Assembly: GCF_007097365.1 (NCBI RefSeq)
Contig: NZ_VJZR01000013.1
Location: forward strand, 41,390 to 105,389
Source: Flavobacterium franklandianum
GTDB lineage: Bacteria; Bacteroidota; Bacteroidia; Flavobacteriales; Flavobacteriaceae
Direction of reading: 5' to 3'
DNA length: 64,000 nucleotides
Below, one piece after another: positions 9,524 to 17,784 of this stretch. Position 1 is the stretch's first letter; each line of letters starts with the position of its first letter. Below the pieces are notes generated by a model. The model was not told the DNA's origin and ran no database searches. It saw nothing but the letters and a program-made list of their open reading frames with translations. A program made the translations under genes and the position numbers.

Positions 9524-10387
9524 ATGACCTCTTATAACCCAAAAGAATGGTTTAGTTTTATATTTCAGGTTAGCAAAGCTGATACAATTCGAAAGTTATT
9601 TCCAATGATGATTTTTATTGGAATATATTCTGGAGCAATTGGTTATTTAGAAATCGTTTATTGGGATTTACCCAAAGACAGCTACGTCAAAAATATCTCT
9701 GTAATGCACAGTATGTTGGGATTCGTGATTTCATTATTATTGGCCTACCGAACCAATACAGCTTATGATCGCTGGTGGGAAGGACGAAGACTATGGGGAG
9801 GATTGGTCAACAGCAGCCGGAATTTAGCCATTAAATTATCCGTTATTTTAAAAGACGAAAGTGATCGTACCTATTTTAGGAAGATAATTCCAGGTTATGC
9901 CTCCATCTTGCAGAAACATTTGACTGATAGCGATACAGCTAAACAATTGTTTGACGATGTAGATTTGGAAATCGACCACCACAAACACAGGCCGAACCAA
10001 GTGGCCAAAATGCTCTTTCACAAAGTGAATGATTTGTATGTTTCCAAAAAAATTACCGGCGACCAACTTATCATTATCAATGCCGAATTACAATCCTTTA
10101 CTGATATTTGTGGTGCTTGCGAACGAATCAAAAACACACCTATTCCCTACTCTTACAGTGCTTTTATTAAAAAATTTATTTTTATTTATGTACTGACTTT
10201 ACCTTTTGCCTATGTGTTTATTTTGGGCTATTTCGTGATCCCAGTAGTTGTTTTTATCTTCTATGTATTGGCTAGTTTAGAATTAATTGCCGAGGAAATC
10301 GAAGACCCATTTGGTACAGATGACAACGATTTGCCAACCAAAAAAATCGCAGAAAACATCAAAAAACACATTGAGGAATTGATTTAA
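9524..10387 (+). CDS. Bestrophin-like ion channel (YneE/UPF0187 family)
   Basis: Membrane protein of 287 residues with the bacterial bestrophin signature AYRTNTAYDRWWEGRRLWGG (about 75-94), then a polar helical region (about 105-190), a second membrane pair (about 218-250) and an acidic tail with EEIEDPFGTDDNDLP (about 260-274), the calcium-clasp-like motif of this family. Bacterial homologues form pentameric channels (KpBest conducts cations). It starts 27 bp after the TolC stop and could be a distal operon member, although a separate role is likely. Confidence 0.88.
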   Translation: MTSYNPKEWFSFIFQVSKADTIRKLFPMMIFIGIYSGAIGYLEIVYWDLPKDSYVKNISVMHSMLGFVISLLLAYRTNTAYDRWWEGRRLWGGLVNSSRNLAIKLSVILKDESDRTYFRKIIPGYASILQKHLTDSDTAKQLFDDVDLEIDHHKHRPNQVAKMLFHKVNDLYVSKKITGDQLIIINAELQSFTDICGACERIKNTPIPYSYSAFIKKFIFIYVLTLPFAYVFILGYFVIPVVVFIFYVLASLELIAEEIEDPFGTDDNDLPTKKIAENIKKHIEELI

Positions 10388-10467
10388 TTTTTCTTGTCGC
10401 AATTATGCTTGAAATTGAACAAATTCTTATTTTGAATAAGCAAATTCTATTCAAAAAACCAAATAAA

Positions 10468-10502
10468 TTGTTTTCTACTCCAAACTGCAATCCTTATATT
10501 TG
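10468..10502 (+). promoter_or_regulatory. Predicted pheT promoter
   Basis: TATATTTG at 10495-10502 is a perfect match to the flavobacterial -7 element TAnnTTTG. A TTG at 10468-10470 lies 24 bp upstream, slightly beyond the usual spacing. Transcription would begin near 10507, giving a leader of about 17 bases before the pheT ATG at 10524. Confidence 0.5.
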
Positions 10503-10523
10503 CATTCTCATTAAAATTCTCAA

Positions 10524-12944
10524 ATGAAAATATCTTACAACTGGTTAAAACAATTCATCAAAATAGATTGGAAGTCCGAAGAAATTGCCGCTTTATTGAC
10601 TGATTTAGGTCTTGAAGTAGAAATGGTCGATAAATATGAATCGGTTAAAGGCGGTTTAGAAGGCATTGTTGTTGGCCATGTTCTTACTTGTGTTCAACAT
10701 CCTGATGCTGATAGATTGAAAGTTACGACAGTGGACTTAGGCGATGGCGTTCCTGTCCAAATTGTTTGTGGCGCTCCCAATGTTGCTGTGGGGCAAAAAG
10801 TGCCCGTTGCCACTATTGGAACCACATTATACGACAAAGAAGGCGTTTCTTTTCAAATCAAAAAAGGAAAAATTCGCGGACAAGAAAGTCACGGAATGAT
10901 TTGTGCCGAAGACGAATTAGGACTTGGAGAAGGTCACGATGGAATTATGATTCTGGACGAAGCATTAAAACCTGGAACATCGGCTGCTAGTGTTTTCAAG
11001 ATTGAAAGTGACGAAGTTTTCGAAATTGGACTCACACCTAATCGTGCAGACGCAATGAGTCACTTGGGAACAGCACGTGATTTAAGAGCTGGATTATCCC
11101 AAACTGGTGTTAATGTCAAATTCATTACACCGTCGGTGAGTAATTTTAGAGTCGACAAAAGAATCCTGAAAATTGATGTCAGCGTCGAAAAACCATTGTT
11201 GGCTCCAAGATACTGCGGAGTTACTATTTCTGGAATAACTATAAAACCATCACCAGCTTGGTTGCAAAACCGTTTAAAAGCCATTGGAATCAATCCAAAA
11301 AACAATATTGTCGATGTTACCAATTACGTTTTACACGAATTAGGTCAACCGCTTCACGCTTTTGACGCTTCAAAAATCAATGGAAAAATAATTGTAAAAA
11401 CGCTGGCTTCGGGAACAAAATTTACAACGCTTGATGATGTAGAAAGAAGTTTGCACGAAGAAGATTTAATGATTTGTGACGAAAGCGGTCCTTTGTGTAT
11501 CGCTGGAGTTTTTGGCGGAAAAAGTTCGGGCGTTTCTGAAACTACCACTGCCATCTTCCTCGAAAGTGCCTATTTTAATCCAATAAGCATTCGGAAAAGT
11601 GCCAAAAGACATCAATTAAATACAGATGCTTCCTTTAGATTTGAAAGAGGAATTGATCCAACTATTACGGAATACGCTTTGAAACGCGCGGCTTTGTTGA
11701 TTCAGGAAGTGGCTGGTGGCGAAATCACCTCCGATATTGTCGATGTGTATCCAAAGAAAATTGAAGACTTTCCTGTGGTTTTGAATTTCAATAATGTGAA
11801 GAAAATTATTGGTCAGGAATTGCCAAAGGAAATCATTAAAAATATTTTGGCTTCCTTAGAAATCAAAATTAACAGTGTTTCTGATGCAGGATTAGGATTG
11901 GTTATTCCGGCCTATCGCGTCGATGTACAAAGAGAAATTGATGTTATCGAAGAAATCCTCAGAGTGTATGGATACAACAACATCAAATTTTCAGAAAAAC
12001 TGAATGCCACGGTTTCTATTGCGCCAAGAACCGAAGATTATAAAGTGCAAAATGTAATAGCCAATCAATTGAATTCACAAGGGTTCAATGAAATGATGGC
12101 CAATTCATTGACAACCGCTTCTTACGTTCAATTGTCGGAAATGTTGAAAGAAGAACACAATGTAACCATTTTGAATCCATTAAGCAGTGATTTGGCAGCA
12201 ATGCGTCAATCCTTGTTATTCTCGGGGCTCGAAGCTTTATCGTATAATATCAACCGTAGAAATTCGGATTTGAAATTCTTTGAATTCGGAAAATCCTATC
12301 ATAAATTCGAATCCGGTTACGAAGAACACAAACATTTGACGATGTTCATCACCGGAAATAGAAATCAAGAAAGTTGGACGAATACACAAAAACCAACCGA
12401 TTTTTTCTTATTCAAAGGCTATGTGAATGCCGTTTTGGAACGATTGGGAATTAAAAAAACACAAAATCTACCAATGACTTCGGATGTTTTTTCAGAAGGA
12501 ATTGCTATCGGATTCGGAAATGATGTTTTGGTAGAATATGGTGTGGTAAAAAAATCAATCCTGAAACATTTTGATATCAAACAAGAAGTTTTATTTGCCG
12601 ATTTCAATTGGGCTTTGATTTTGAAACTACTTTCGAATAAAATTAAGTACACCGAAATTCCTAAATATCCCGAAGTTCGCAGAGATTTGTCTTTGTTATT
12701 AGATGAAAACGTTTCTTTCGACACTATTTACAATCTGGCCAGACAAACGGAAAAATCATTGTTGAAAGACATCAATTTATTTGATGTGTACCAAGGCAAA
12801 AATCTTCCGGAAGGCAAGAAATCGTACGCGGTAAGTTTCACCATTCAAGACAATACAAAAACCCTGACCGATGTTCAAATTGACAAAATTATGAACAAAT
12901 TACAAAAGAATTTCGAAACCGAATTGGGTGCTAGTTTGAGGTAA
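10524..12944 (+). CDS. pheT: Phenylalanine--tRNA ligase beta subunit
   Basis: Beta chain of the (alpha-beta)2 phenylalanyl-tRNA synthetase, 806 residues, full length. Domains in order: N-terminal helical hairpin with MKISYNWLKQF, an EMAP-like tRNA-binding OB fold (about 40-155), the B3/B4 editing module (about 215-390), B5 (about 405-475), a catalytic-like core (about 490-690), and the C-terminal ferredoxin-fold anticodon-binding domain (about 713-806, starting near YPEVRRDLSLLLDE). pheS is not adjacent, as in many Bacteroidota. Followed by a good terminator at 13015-13048. Confidence 0.98.
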   Translation: MKISYNWLKQFIKIDWKSEEIAALLTDLGLEVEMVDKYESVKGGLEGIVVGHVLTCVQHPDADRLKVTTVDLGDGVPVQIVCGAPNVAVGQKVPVATIGTTLYDKEGVSFQIKKGKIRGQESHGMICAEDELGLGEGHDGIMILDEALKPGTSAASVFKIESDEVFEIGLTPNRADAMSHLGTARDLRAGLSQTGVNVKFITPSVSNFRVDKRILKIDVSVEKPLLAPRYCGVTISGITIKPSPAWLQNRLKAIGINPKNNIVDVTNYVLHELGQPLHAFDASKINGKIIVKTLASGTKFTTLDDVERSLHEEDLMICDESGPLCIAGVFGGKSSGVSETTTAIFLESAYFNPISIRKSAKRHQLNTDASFRFERGIDPTITEYALKRAALLIQEVAGGEITSDIVDVYPKKIEDFPVVLNFNNVKKIIGQELPKEIIKNILASLEIKINSVSDAGLGLVIPAYRVDVQREIDVIEEILRVYGYNNIKFSEKLNATVSIAPRTEDYKVQNVIANQLNSQGFNEMMANSLTTASYVQLSEMLKEEHNVTILNPLSSDLAAMRQSLLFSGLEALSYNINRRNSDLKFFEFGKSYHKFESGYEEHKHLTMFITGNRNQESWTNTQKPTDFFLFKGYVNAVLERLGIKKTQNLPMTSDVFSEGIAIGFGNDVLVEYGVVKKSILKHFDIKQEVLFADFNWALILKLLSNKIKYTEIPKYPEVRRDLSLLLDENVSFDTIYNLARQTEKSLLKDINLFDVYQGKNLPEGKKSYAVSFTIQDNTKTLTDVQIDKIMNKLQKNFETELGASLR

Positions 12945-13014
12945 CTTTTATGTAAACATATAAGGCAAATAAAGTCATTTAAGTCCGACTATTAAATCTC
13001 TATAAAATGTAAAT

Positions 13015-13048
13015 TGCCAATCCTGATTATAGGGTTGGCATTTTTATT
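13015..13048 (+). terminator. Rho-independent terminator of pheT
   Basis: TGCCAATCCT (13015-13024) pairs with AGGGTTGGCA (13031-13040) in a 10-bp stem with one U-G wobble and a 6-base loop, followed by TTTTTATTT. It lies 70 bp after the pheT stop. The rest of 12945-13257 shows nothing beyond AT-rich sequence and the next terminator. Confidence 0.85.
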
Positions 13049-13201
13049 TAAAAATATATCTTCTCTTTTTTTCTACTAAATTATGAATTGGATTCCTAAT
13101 GTGGATATAATAATCAACCCTAGAGATAAACTAAAGAAGTATTGATTCTTTAAAAAAAAATTTCCACAATCAAAAAATCTGTAAAAATCTGAGGCAAAAA
13201 A

Positions 13202-13225
13202 AAAGTCCCGAAGAATCGGGACTTT
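13202..13225 (-). terminator. Terminator of the toxin-antitoxin pair
   Basis: Perfect 10-bp stem AAAGTCCCGA (13202-13211) / TCGGGACTTT (13216-13225) with a 4-base loop. On the minus strand it is followed by a run of T (the A-run at about 13196-13204), so it ends the transcript of the toxin gene, whose stop is about 33 bp upstream of it. Confidence 0.85.
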
Positions 13226-13257
13226 CTTATTCTAATAATTAAATTATTATTTACAAA

Positions 13258-13557
13258 TCATCTCTCATACCAAATTTCTGAATTTCTTGACGTATGATAC
13301 ACTCCTTTTACTACAATACGATTTGTGTTTTCTTGAATTTCAAAATGAATGCCAAATGGAAATCGCTTGGTATAGGCAATTCTTGTATTTTTATATTTAA
13401 TTTCAAAAAGTAAAGTATTCTGTAAAATAGTTTTAAACTCGTGTTTTACAGAAGCTACAAATTCTTTTCCAAGTCCTTTTACTCTTGAATTGTAAAAGTC
13501 GTTTGTTTCCTTTATGTCTTCATAAACTAAAGGCAAATAAATAATTTCATACTTCAT
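13258..13557 (-). CDS. ParE/RelE-superfamily toxin
   Basis: Small basic protein of 99 residues matching type II toxins of the ParE/RelE fold: N-terminal strand and helix pair (YEIIYLPLVYEDIKETNDFYN), a central R/K-rich strand region (NTRIAYTKRFPFGIHFEI), and a C-terminal VKGVYHTSRN segment typical of ParE-like proteins. ParE toxins poison gyrase and RelE toxins cleave mRNA; the YHTSR ending favours the ParE branch, but the target is inferred. The start codon overlaps the antitoxin stop by one base (TAATG), so translation is coupled. A terminator follows. Confidence 0.85.
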   Translation of the reverse strand: MKYEIIYLPLVYEDIKETNDFYNSRVKGLGKEFVASVKHEFKTILQNTLLFEIKYKNTRIAYTKRFPFGIHFEIQENTNRIVVKGVYHTSRNSEIWYER

Positions 13558-13787
13558 TACAAAGCATCCAGTTTCTTCATAAAATCCTCATTCAAAATCG
13601 CAATTTCAGGATTTTGCAAATAGTCGTTGTAACGACGTTCTGATTCTTCTTGTTGCCATTGCGGAATATCATCCTCTGGATCAGAAGGCAAAATGATGAC
13701 TTCTACTCTTTTTGCAGTAAAATCTTTTGGAAGCACAACGGTAAACGTATGATTTTCAATATCAATAATTTGTTTTATAGCTTTCAT
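13557..13787 (-). CDS. Antitoxin of ParE-type pair
   Basis: Partner gene of the toxin, about 76 residues from the ATG at 13787 (MKAIKQIIDIENHTFTVVLP). A longer frame from 13820 would add eleven unrelated hydrophobic residues, so the internal start is preferred. The N-terminal half (about 1-40) is beta-rich and ends in KRVEVIILPSD, as in addiction modules of Bacteroidota in which a short N-terminal strand domain precedes an acidic helical tail. That tail (about 48-76, WQQEESERRYNDYL) should wrap the toxin. No clear HTH or ribbon-helix-helix motif could be identified, so the DNA-binding class is uncertain. Confidence 0.75.
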   Translation of the reverse strand: MKAIKQIIDIENHTFTVVLPKDFTAKRVEVIILPSDPEDDIPQWQQEESERRYNDYLQNPEIAILNEDFMKKLDAL

Positions 13788-13871
13788 ATTATCTGATTTT
13801 AAACAAAAGTACAAAAACAAATAGAAATAATAACAACAAAAACTAAAGGTAAAACTATCAAAATAAAATCC

Positions 13872-13905
13872 GTGACCCGAGCGCAGCGAACTGGCGAAGT
13901 GAAAT
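13872..13905. repeat. Dispersed repeat motif (CTTCGCCAGTTCGC family)
   Basis: The bases GAGCGCAGCGAACTGGCGAAGTG (read from about 13879) carry, in reverse complement, the string CACTTCGCCAGTTCGCTGCG. Related strings occur at about 36466-36485 (GCTTCGCCAGTTCGGC) and 45949-45968 (GCTTCGCCTGTTCGCTATCG), always in non-coding DNA. This is therefore a small dispersed repeat family of unknown role. Confidence 0.55.
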
Positions 13906-13913
13906 CTGTGGCC

Positions 13914-13945
13914 AAAAAAAAAGTCCCACGCTTTAGCGTGGGACT
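13914..13945 (-). terminator. Terminator of rpsA
   Basis: Perfect 11-bp stem AGTCCCACGCT (13922-13932) / AGCGTGGGACT (13935-13945) with a 2-base loop. On the minus strand it is followed by a nine-base T-run. It lies 25 bp beyond the rpsA stop codon. Confidence 0.9.
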
Positions 13946-13969
13946 CTCTATATCAAAACAATTAAAAGA

Positions 13970-15745
13970 TTATTTCTTTTTCTCGTTTTTTTCCATTTTG
14001 GCTTTCAAACCAGCAAGAATATCATTGTTATCTCCAAGAGTCGAAGCTGGTGAATTAGTGTTAGAAGAAACTGTTTCTTGAACCGCTTTCACTGCTTTTT
14101 CTTCTTCTTCACGGAAAATAGCCGTGTGAGATGCTACTACTCTTTTGAATTCTTTGTTGAATTCGATTACTTTGAATTCAGCTGTTTCGCCTTTTTTCAA
14201 TTTCTTTCCGTCTTCTTTTTCAAGGTGACGTGTAGGAATGAAAGCAACGATATCTTCGCCAAATTCTACAGTAGCTCCTTTGTCAACAATTTCAGAGATT
14301 TCACCTGAGTGGATAGTTCCCACTGCGAATGAATCTTCGTATTGATCCCAAGGATTAGCAGTAGTTTGTTTGTGACCTAAAGATAATTTACGTCCGTCAA
14401 CATCTAATTCTAATACAACTACGTCTAATTTCTCACCAACATTTACAAATTCAGATGGGTGTTTGATTTTCTTAGTCCAAGATAGGTCAGAGATATAAAT
14501 CAATCCGTCGATACCTTCTTCTAATTCTACGAAAATTCCAAAGTTTGTAAAGTTTCTAACGATACCTGAATGTTTAGAACCTACAGGATATTTAGAGGTG
14601 ATATCAGTCCAAGGATCTTGAGACAATTGTTTGATACCCAATGACATTTTACGATCGTCTCTATCTAAAGTTAAGATTTGAGCTTCAACAATATCACCTA
14701 CTTTTACGAAATCTTGAGCAGAACGTAAATGAGTTGACCATGACATTTCAGAAACGTGGATCAAACCTTCAACACCTTCAGCCACTTCGATAAATGCACC
14801 GTAATCAGCGATAACGACAACTTTACCTTTTACTTTGTCACCTATTTTAAGTTCAGCGTTCAAAGCATCCCAAGGGTGAGCGTTCAATTGTTTCAATCCT
14901 AATTGGATTCTTGTTTTCTCGTCATCAAAATCAAGGATAACCACATTAAGAACTTGATCTAACTCAAGAACTTCAGATGGATGGTTGATTCTTGACCAAG
15001 AAAGGTCAGTAATGTGGATCAATCCATCAACACCACCAAGGTCAATAAACACACCATAAGAAGTAATGTTTTTAACAACACCTTCTAATACTTGTCCTTT
15101 TTGTAATTTTCCAATGATTTCTTTTTTCTGTACTTCAATATCCGCTTCGATAAGCGCTTTGTGAGATACAACAACATTTTTGAATTCGTGGTTGATTTTT
15201 ACCACTTTGAATTCCATGTTTTTATTTACATATACATCGTAGTCTCTAATTGGCTTAACATCAATTTGAGAACCTGGAAGGAAAGCTTCAATTCCGAAAA
15301 CGTCCACGATCATACCACCTTTAGTTCTGCATTTCACAAAACCAGTAACGATTTCTCCTGTTTCGTTAGCCGAAATAACTCTATCCCATGATTTGATAGT
15401 ACGTGCTTTTCTGTGCGATAATACCAACTGACCTGTTTTATCCTCACGGATGTCAATCAATACTTCTACTTTGTCACCTACTTTTAAAGCTGGATTGTAA
15501 CGGAATTCGTTCAATGAAATAACACCTTCCGATTTTGCGTTGATATCAACGATAACGTCTCTATCTGTAATTCTAACAACGATACCTTCTACTACTTCTT
15601 CTTGATCTGTCGCGATAAAAGTTTTTGAAACTAGGTCTTCGAATTCTAATAAGTTTTTCTCATCTACGGCATCAATACCTTCTTCAAAGTTGTGCCAGTT
15701 AAAATTTGCTAAAAACTCTTCTTGTGATTTTAATTGTTCAGACAT
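13970..15745 (-). CDS. rpsA: 30S ribosomal protein S1
   Basis: Ribosomal protein S1, 591 residues from the ATG at 15745 (MSEQLKSQEEFLANFNW). The frame stays open to 15856, but the upstream part is leader sequence behind the promoter. Six S1 RNA-binding repeats can be counted, each with a GxVxGxV start and a GLIHxSxxSW-type end in repeats 3-5 (for example VEGLIHVSEMSW). The last repeat is degenerate (AFIPTRHL), and a polar tail ends in KNEKKK. S1 recruits mRNA to the 30S subunit, which matters in Bacteroidota where Shine-Dalgarno pairing is rarely used. Single-gene transcript with its own promoter and terminator. Confidence 0.97.
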   Translation of the reverse strand: MSEQLKSQEEFLANFNWHNFEEGIDAVDEKNLLEFEDLVSKTFIATDQEEVVEGIVVRITDRDVIVDINAKSEGVISLNEFRYNPALKVGDKVEVLIDIREDKTGQLVLSHRKARTIKSWDRVISANETGEIVTGFVKCRTKGGMIVDVFGIEAFLPGSQIDVKPIRDYDVYVNKNMEFKVVKINHEFKNVVVSHKALIEADIEVQKKEIIGKLQKGQVLEGVVKNITSYGVFIDLGGVDGLIHITDLSWSRINHPSEVLELDQVLNVVILDFDDEKTRIQLGLKQLNAHPWDALNAELKIGDKVKGKVVVIADYGAFIEVAEGVEGLIHVSEMSWSTHLRSAQDFVKVGDIVEAQILTLDRDDRKMSLGIKQLSQDPWTDITSKYPVGSKHSGIVRNFTNFGIFVELEEGIDGLIYISDLSWTKKIKHPSEFVNVGEKLDVVVLELDVDGRKLSLGHKQTTANPWDQYEDSFAVGTIHSGEISEIVDKGATVEFGEDIVAFIPTRHLEKEDGKKLKKGETAEFKVIEFNKEFKRVVASHTAIFREEEEKAVKAVQETVSSNTNSPASTLGDNNDILAGLKAKMEKNEKKK

Positions 15746-15864
15746 GCTGATTAAAAATTTGTATTCTGCATTTTCTCGAGTTTCATAACGTGCTAGAAAA
15801 CAACAGAAGTTGTTTGTATAATTAGTTTTTACCCAAAGGAAACTCTTATTCACCAAAAGGTGTG

Positions 15865-15894
15865 CAAAAGTAATTCTTTTATTTTGAACTGCAA
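15865..15894 (-). promoter_or_regulatory. Predicted rpsA promoter and structured leader
   Basis: On the minus strand, TTG (complement of 15892-15894), 19 bases, then TACTTTTG (complement of 15865-15872) is a textbook flavobacterial promoter. The start point near 15859 gives a leader of about 114 bases. The leader contains a 7-bp perfect hairpin, AAACAAC-4-GTTGTTT (15798-15815), and a short CACC/GGTG one (15851-15862), possible sites for S1 autogenous control. Confidence 0.7.
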
Positions 15895-16344
15895 AACAAT
15901 TCTCCGGAGATAATCTATTGATTTTTAGGAGCAGGACTTTTTGGGGGGTTTATGGGCTCTGCTCCCGCTTTTCGTTGCAATCTTGTCATTGCGAGCTTGC
16001 GCGGCAATCTCACAATATCAAGGATTTCCGCTTCAAACGAAGTTCACTGAACTCCGATGAAAATAAAAGTCAAGTGAAGTAATCAGGGCTATTTATGACT
16101 TTTGGGATTTCAACACCTTTGTCAAAGTTTAAAACTTTGACAAAGGTTCAATTTATCAAACCCCATCATTTTTAAGAAGAAAAAAAATCACTAAAAATCA
16201 CATTATTTGCTAAAATAAAAAATAAATATTTTATTATTTTGCTAGAAAAAATGTATTTTTGAATTTAATTAAACACTAGTATTTGTTAGACAAAGCGACC
16301 CGATTTAAGGATGATAAGTCTGATTTTATCATACCTATATAGTA
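15895..16344. other. Intergenic region with REP-like sequences
   Basis: No gene is visible in these 450 bases. An imperfect palindrome, GTCATTGCGAGCTTGCGCGG (15985-16004, running into CAATCTC), has ATTGC/GCAAT arms. It resembles the CATTGCGAG...GCAATC dispersed repeats of many genomes. A perfect 33-bp palindrome lies at 16115-16147. The remaining sequence is AT-rich. Confidence 0.5.
16115..16147. repeat. Perfect 33-bp palindrome
   Basis: ACCTTTGTCAAAGTTT (16115-16130), one central A, then its exact reverse complement (16132-16147). The 16-bp arms with a 1-base centre would extrude as a cruciform. Each arm also contains CTTTGTCAAAG, itself an imperfect palindrome. No T-run follows, so it is not a classical terminator. 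Confidence 0.9.
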
Positions 16345-17271
16345 GTTGTGCCTAATACCAGAAAAAAAAACCGAATGGGAAGAAAAAAAATACACGATAA
16401 AGTACCAACTCACGATAAAATGATGATTCCAACTTTGGAAGCTCTAAAATTATTAGGTGGTTCAGGTTCTATAGATGAAATCAATGAAAAGGTTTATGAA
16501 GTTACTGGTTATGACGAAGAAATCTTGGAAATACCACACGATGAAAGTGGCGTCCAAACTAAAGTTGAATACAGATTAGCTTGGGCAAGAACATATTTGA
16601 AAAAATATGGCTTAATTGAAAATTCTTCTCGAGGCGTTTGGGCATTAATAGACAATGAAATTGATACTACAAAACTTGATTCTGACACAATTTTAAAAAA
16701 AGTTAGAGAAGAGACGAAAAAACCAAAATTAGATAGTAAACAAACTAACAAGGAAATTGAGTCCGAAATTGAAGAAGAAGTTGAAAACGAAATTGATTGG
16801 AAAGAGAACTTAATTTCCATTATTCAAAAAATTGAACCTTCAGCTTTTGAAAGACTTTGCCAAAGAATTTTGAGAGAAAGCGGATTTGTACAAGTAGAAG
16901 TTACTGGTAAATCTGGAGATGGAGGAATTGATGGAAAAGGAATAGTTAGACTTAATGGATTTTTAAGTTTTCACGTATTCTTCCAATCAAAAAGGTACAA
17001 AGGTTCTGTTGGTTCTGGCGACATTAGGGATTTCAGAGGTGCAATGCAAGGAAGAGCTGACAAAGGTCTTTTTATCACAACAGGCAATTTTACAAGAGAA
17101 GCAATTAAAGAAGCAACAAGAGATGGCGCTCCTCCAATTGACTTAATAGACGGAGAATTATTATGTGATAAATTAAAGGAATTTAATCTTGGAGTTAAAA
17201 CTGAACTAATTGAAGAGGTTTCTGTAAATGCAGAATGGTTTTCGAAAATCTAGAAAGGTACTAGGCACAAC
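16345..17271 (+). mobile_element. Possible single-gene cassette bounded by 15-bp inverted repeats
   Basis: GTTGTGCCTAATACC (16345-16359) and GGTACTAGGCACAAC (17257-17271) are inverted repeats matching at 14 of 15 positions. They enclose exactly one gene (mrr), whose stop codon lies 3 bp inside the right repeat. No transposase or integrase is present within the 927 bp. This resembles a cassette or a non-autonomous element; the mechanism is inferred only. Confidence 0.5.
16375..17253 (+). CDS. mrr: Mrr-type restriction endonuclease
   Basis: Type IV-like Mrr restriction protein, 292 residues from the ATG at 16375. A GTG at 16348 would place the first codons inside the flanking inverted repeat. 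The N-terminal winged-helix DNA-binding domain (Mrr_N, about 8-95) is followed by a charged linker rich in E and K (about 100-145) and a PD-(D/E)XK catalytic domain (about 150-265). The catalytic residues are visible as D182/D186 in GDGGIDG and Q204-x-K206 in FQSKRY. Such enzymes cut modified (methylated) foreign DNA. No methyltransferase is nearby, which fits a modification-dependent enzyme. The gene stands alone between inverted repeats. Confidence 0.88.
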   Translation: MGRKKIHDKVPTHDKMMIPTLEALKLLGGSGSIDEINEKVYEVTGYDEEILEIPHDESGVQTKVEYRLAWARTYLKKYGLIENSSRGVWALIDNEIDTTKLDSDTILKKVREETKKPKLDSKQTNKEIESEIEEEVENEIDWKENLISIIQKIEPSAFERLCQRILRESGFVQVEVTGKSGDGGIDGKGIVRLNGFLSFHVFFQSKRYKGSVGSGDIRDFRGAMQGRADKGLFITTGNFTREAIKEATRDGAPPIDLIDGELLCDKLKEFNLGVKTELIEEVSVNAEWFSKI

Positions 17272-17291
17272 AGTTAGGGTTTCGTTGCGTG

Positions 17292-17732
17292 CCCCGCTCC
17301 CGCACGAATCCTTTCGTGTGGCTGCTTACACAAGTAAAATTAATCAGAACCCCCGCTCCCGCACGAATCCTTTCGTGTGGCTGCTTACACAAGTAAAATT
17401 AATCAGAACCCGAGAGCGCGGATTTACAAACCGTGCCCCCGCTCCTGCACGAATCCTTTCGTGTGGCTACTTACACAAGTAAAATTAATCAGAACCCGAT
17501 AGCGCAGATTTACAAACCGTGCCAACAATCACAAACAAATCCAATAATTGCCGACATAATAAAATAATCAATAAGGAATGAATTAGTTTTTTGGAGGTAT
17601 TGCATTTACTCTAAATCCCCGCTCCCGCACGAATCCTTTCGTGTGGCTGCTTACACAAGTAAAATTAGTCAGAACCCGATAGCGCGGATTTACAAACCGT
17701 GCCCCTATAGCGCGGATTTGCAATCCGTGCCC
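17292..17732. repeat. Cluster of 59-bp and REP-like repeats
   Basis: Unit R is 59 bp, starts CCCCGCTCCCGCACGAATCC and ends AATCAGAAC. Copies lie at 17292-17350, 17351-17409 (perfect tandem), 17437-17495 (two substitutions) and 17617-17675 (one substitution). R contains a CACGA/TCGTG hairpin. Copies 2-4 are followed by unit G, about 27 bp with the core AGCGCGGATTTACAAACCGTG (17410-17436, 17496-17523, 17676-17703). A variant with core GCGCGGATTTGCAATCCGTG (17704-17732) is a near palindrome. Open frames through this block are only the repeat read as protein. Confidence 0.9.
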
Positions 17733-17784
17733 ACATACGAGCGCAAACAACAATCTACATAAATACCAAAATTACGAAATATAA

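Noticed and set aside
15746..15856. N-terminal extension of S1
   Set aside because: The added residues do not resemble S1 and they cover the leader downstream of the predicted promoter.
17257..17293. True integron attC site
   Set aside because: The core sequences GCACAAC and GTTGCGT fit RYYYAAC and GTTRRRY only partly and no integron integrase is visible; kept only as a hypothesis.
17228..17482. Open frame through the repeat cluster
   Set aside because: It merely translates the 59-bp repeats and starts inside mrr; no protein-like pattern.
17292..17675. CRISPR array
   Set aside because: Repeats are 59 bp, two are directly adjacent without spacer, others are separated by a second repeat; no cas genes nearby.
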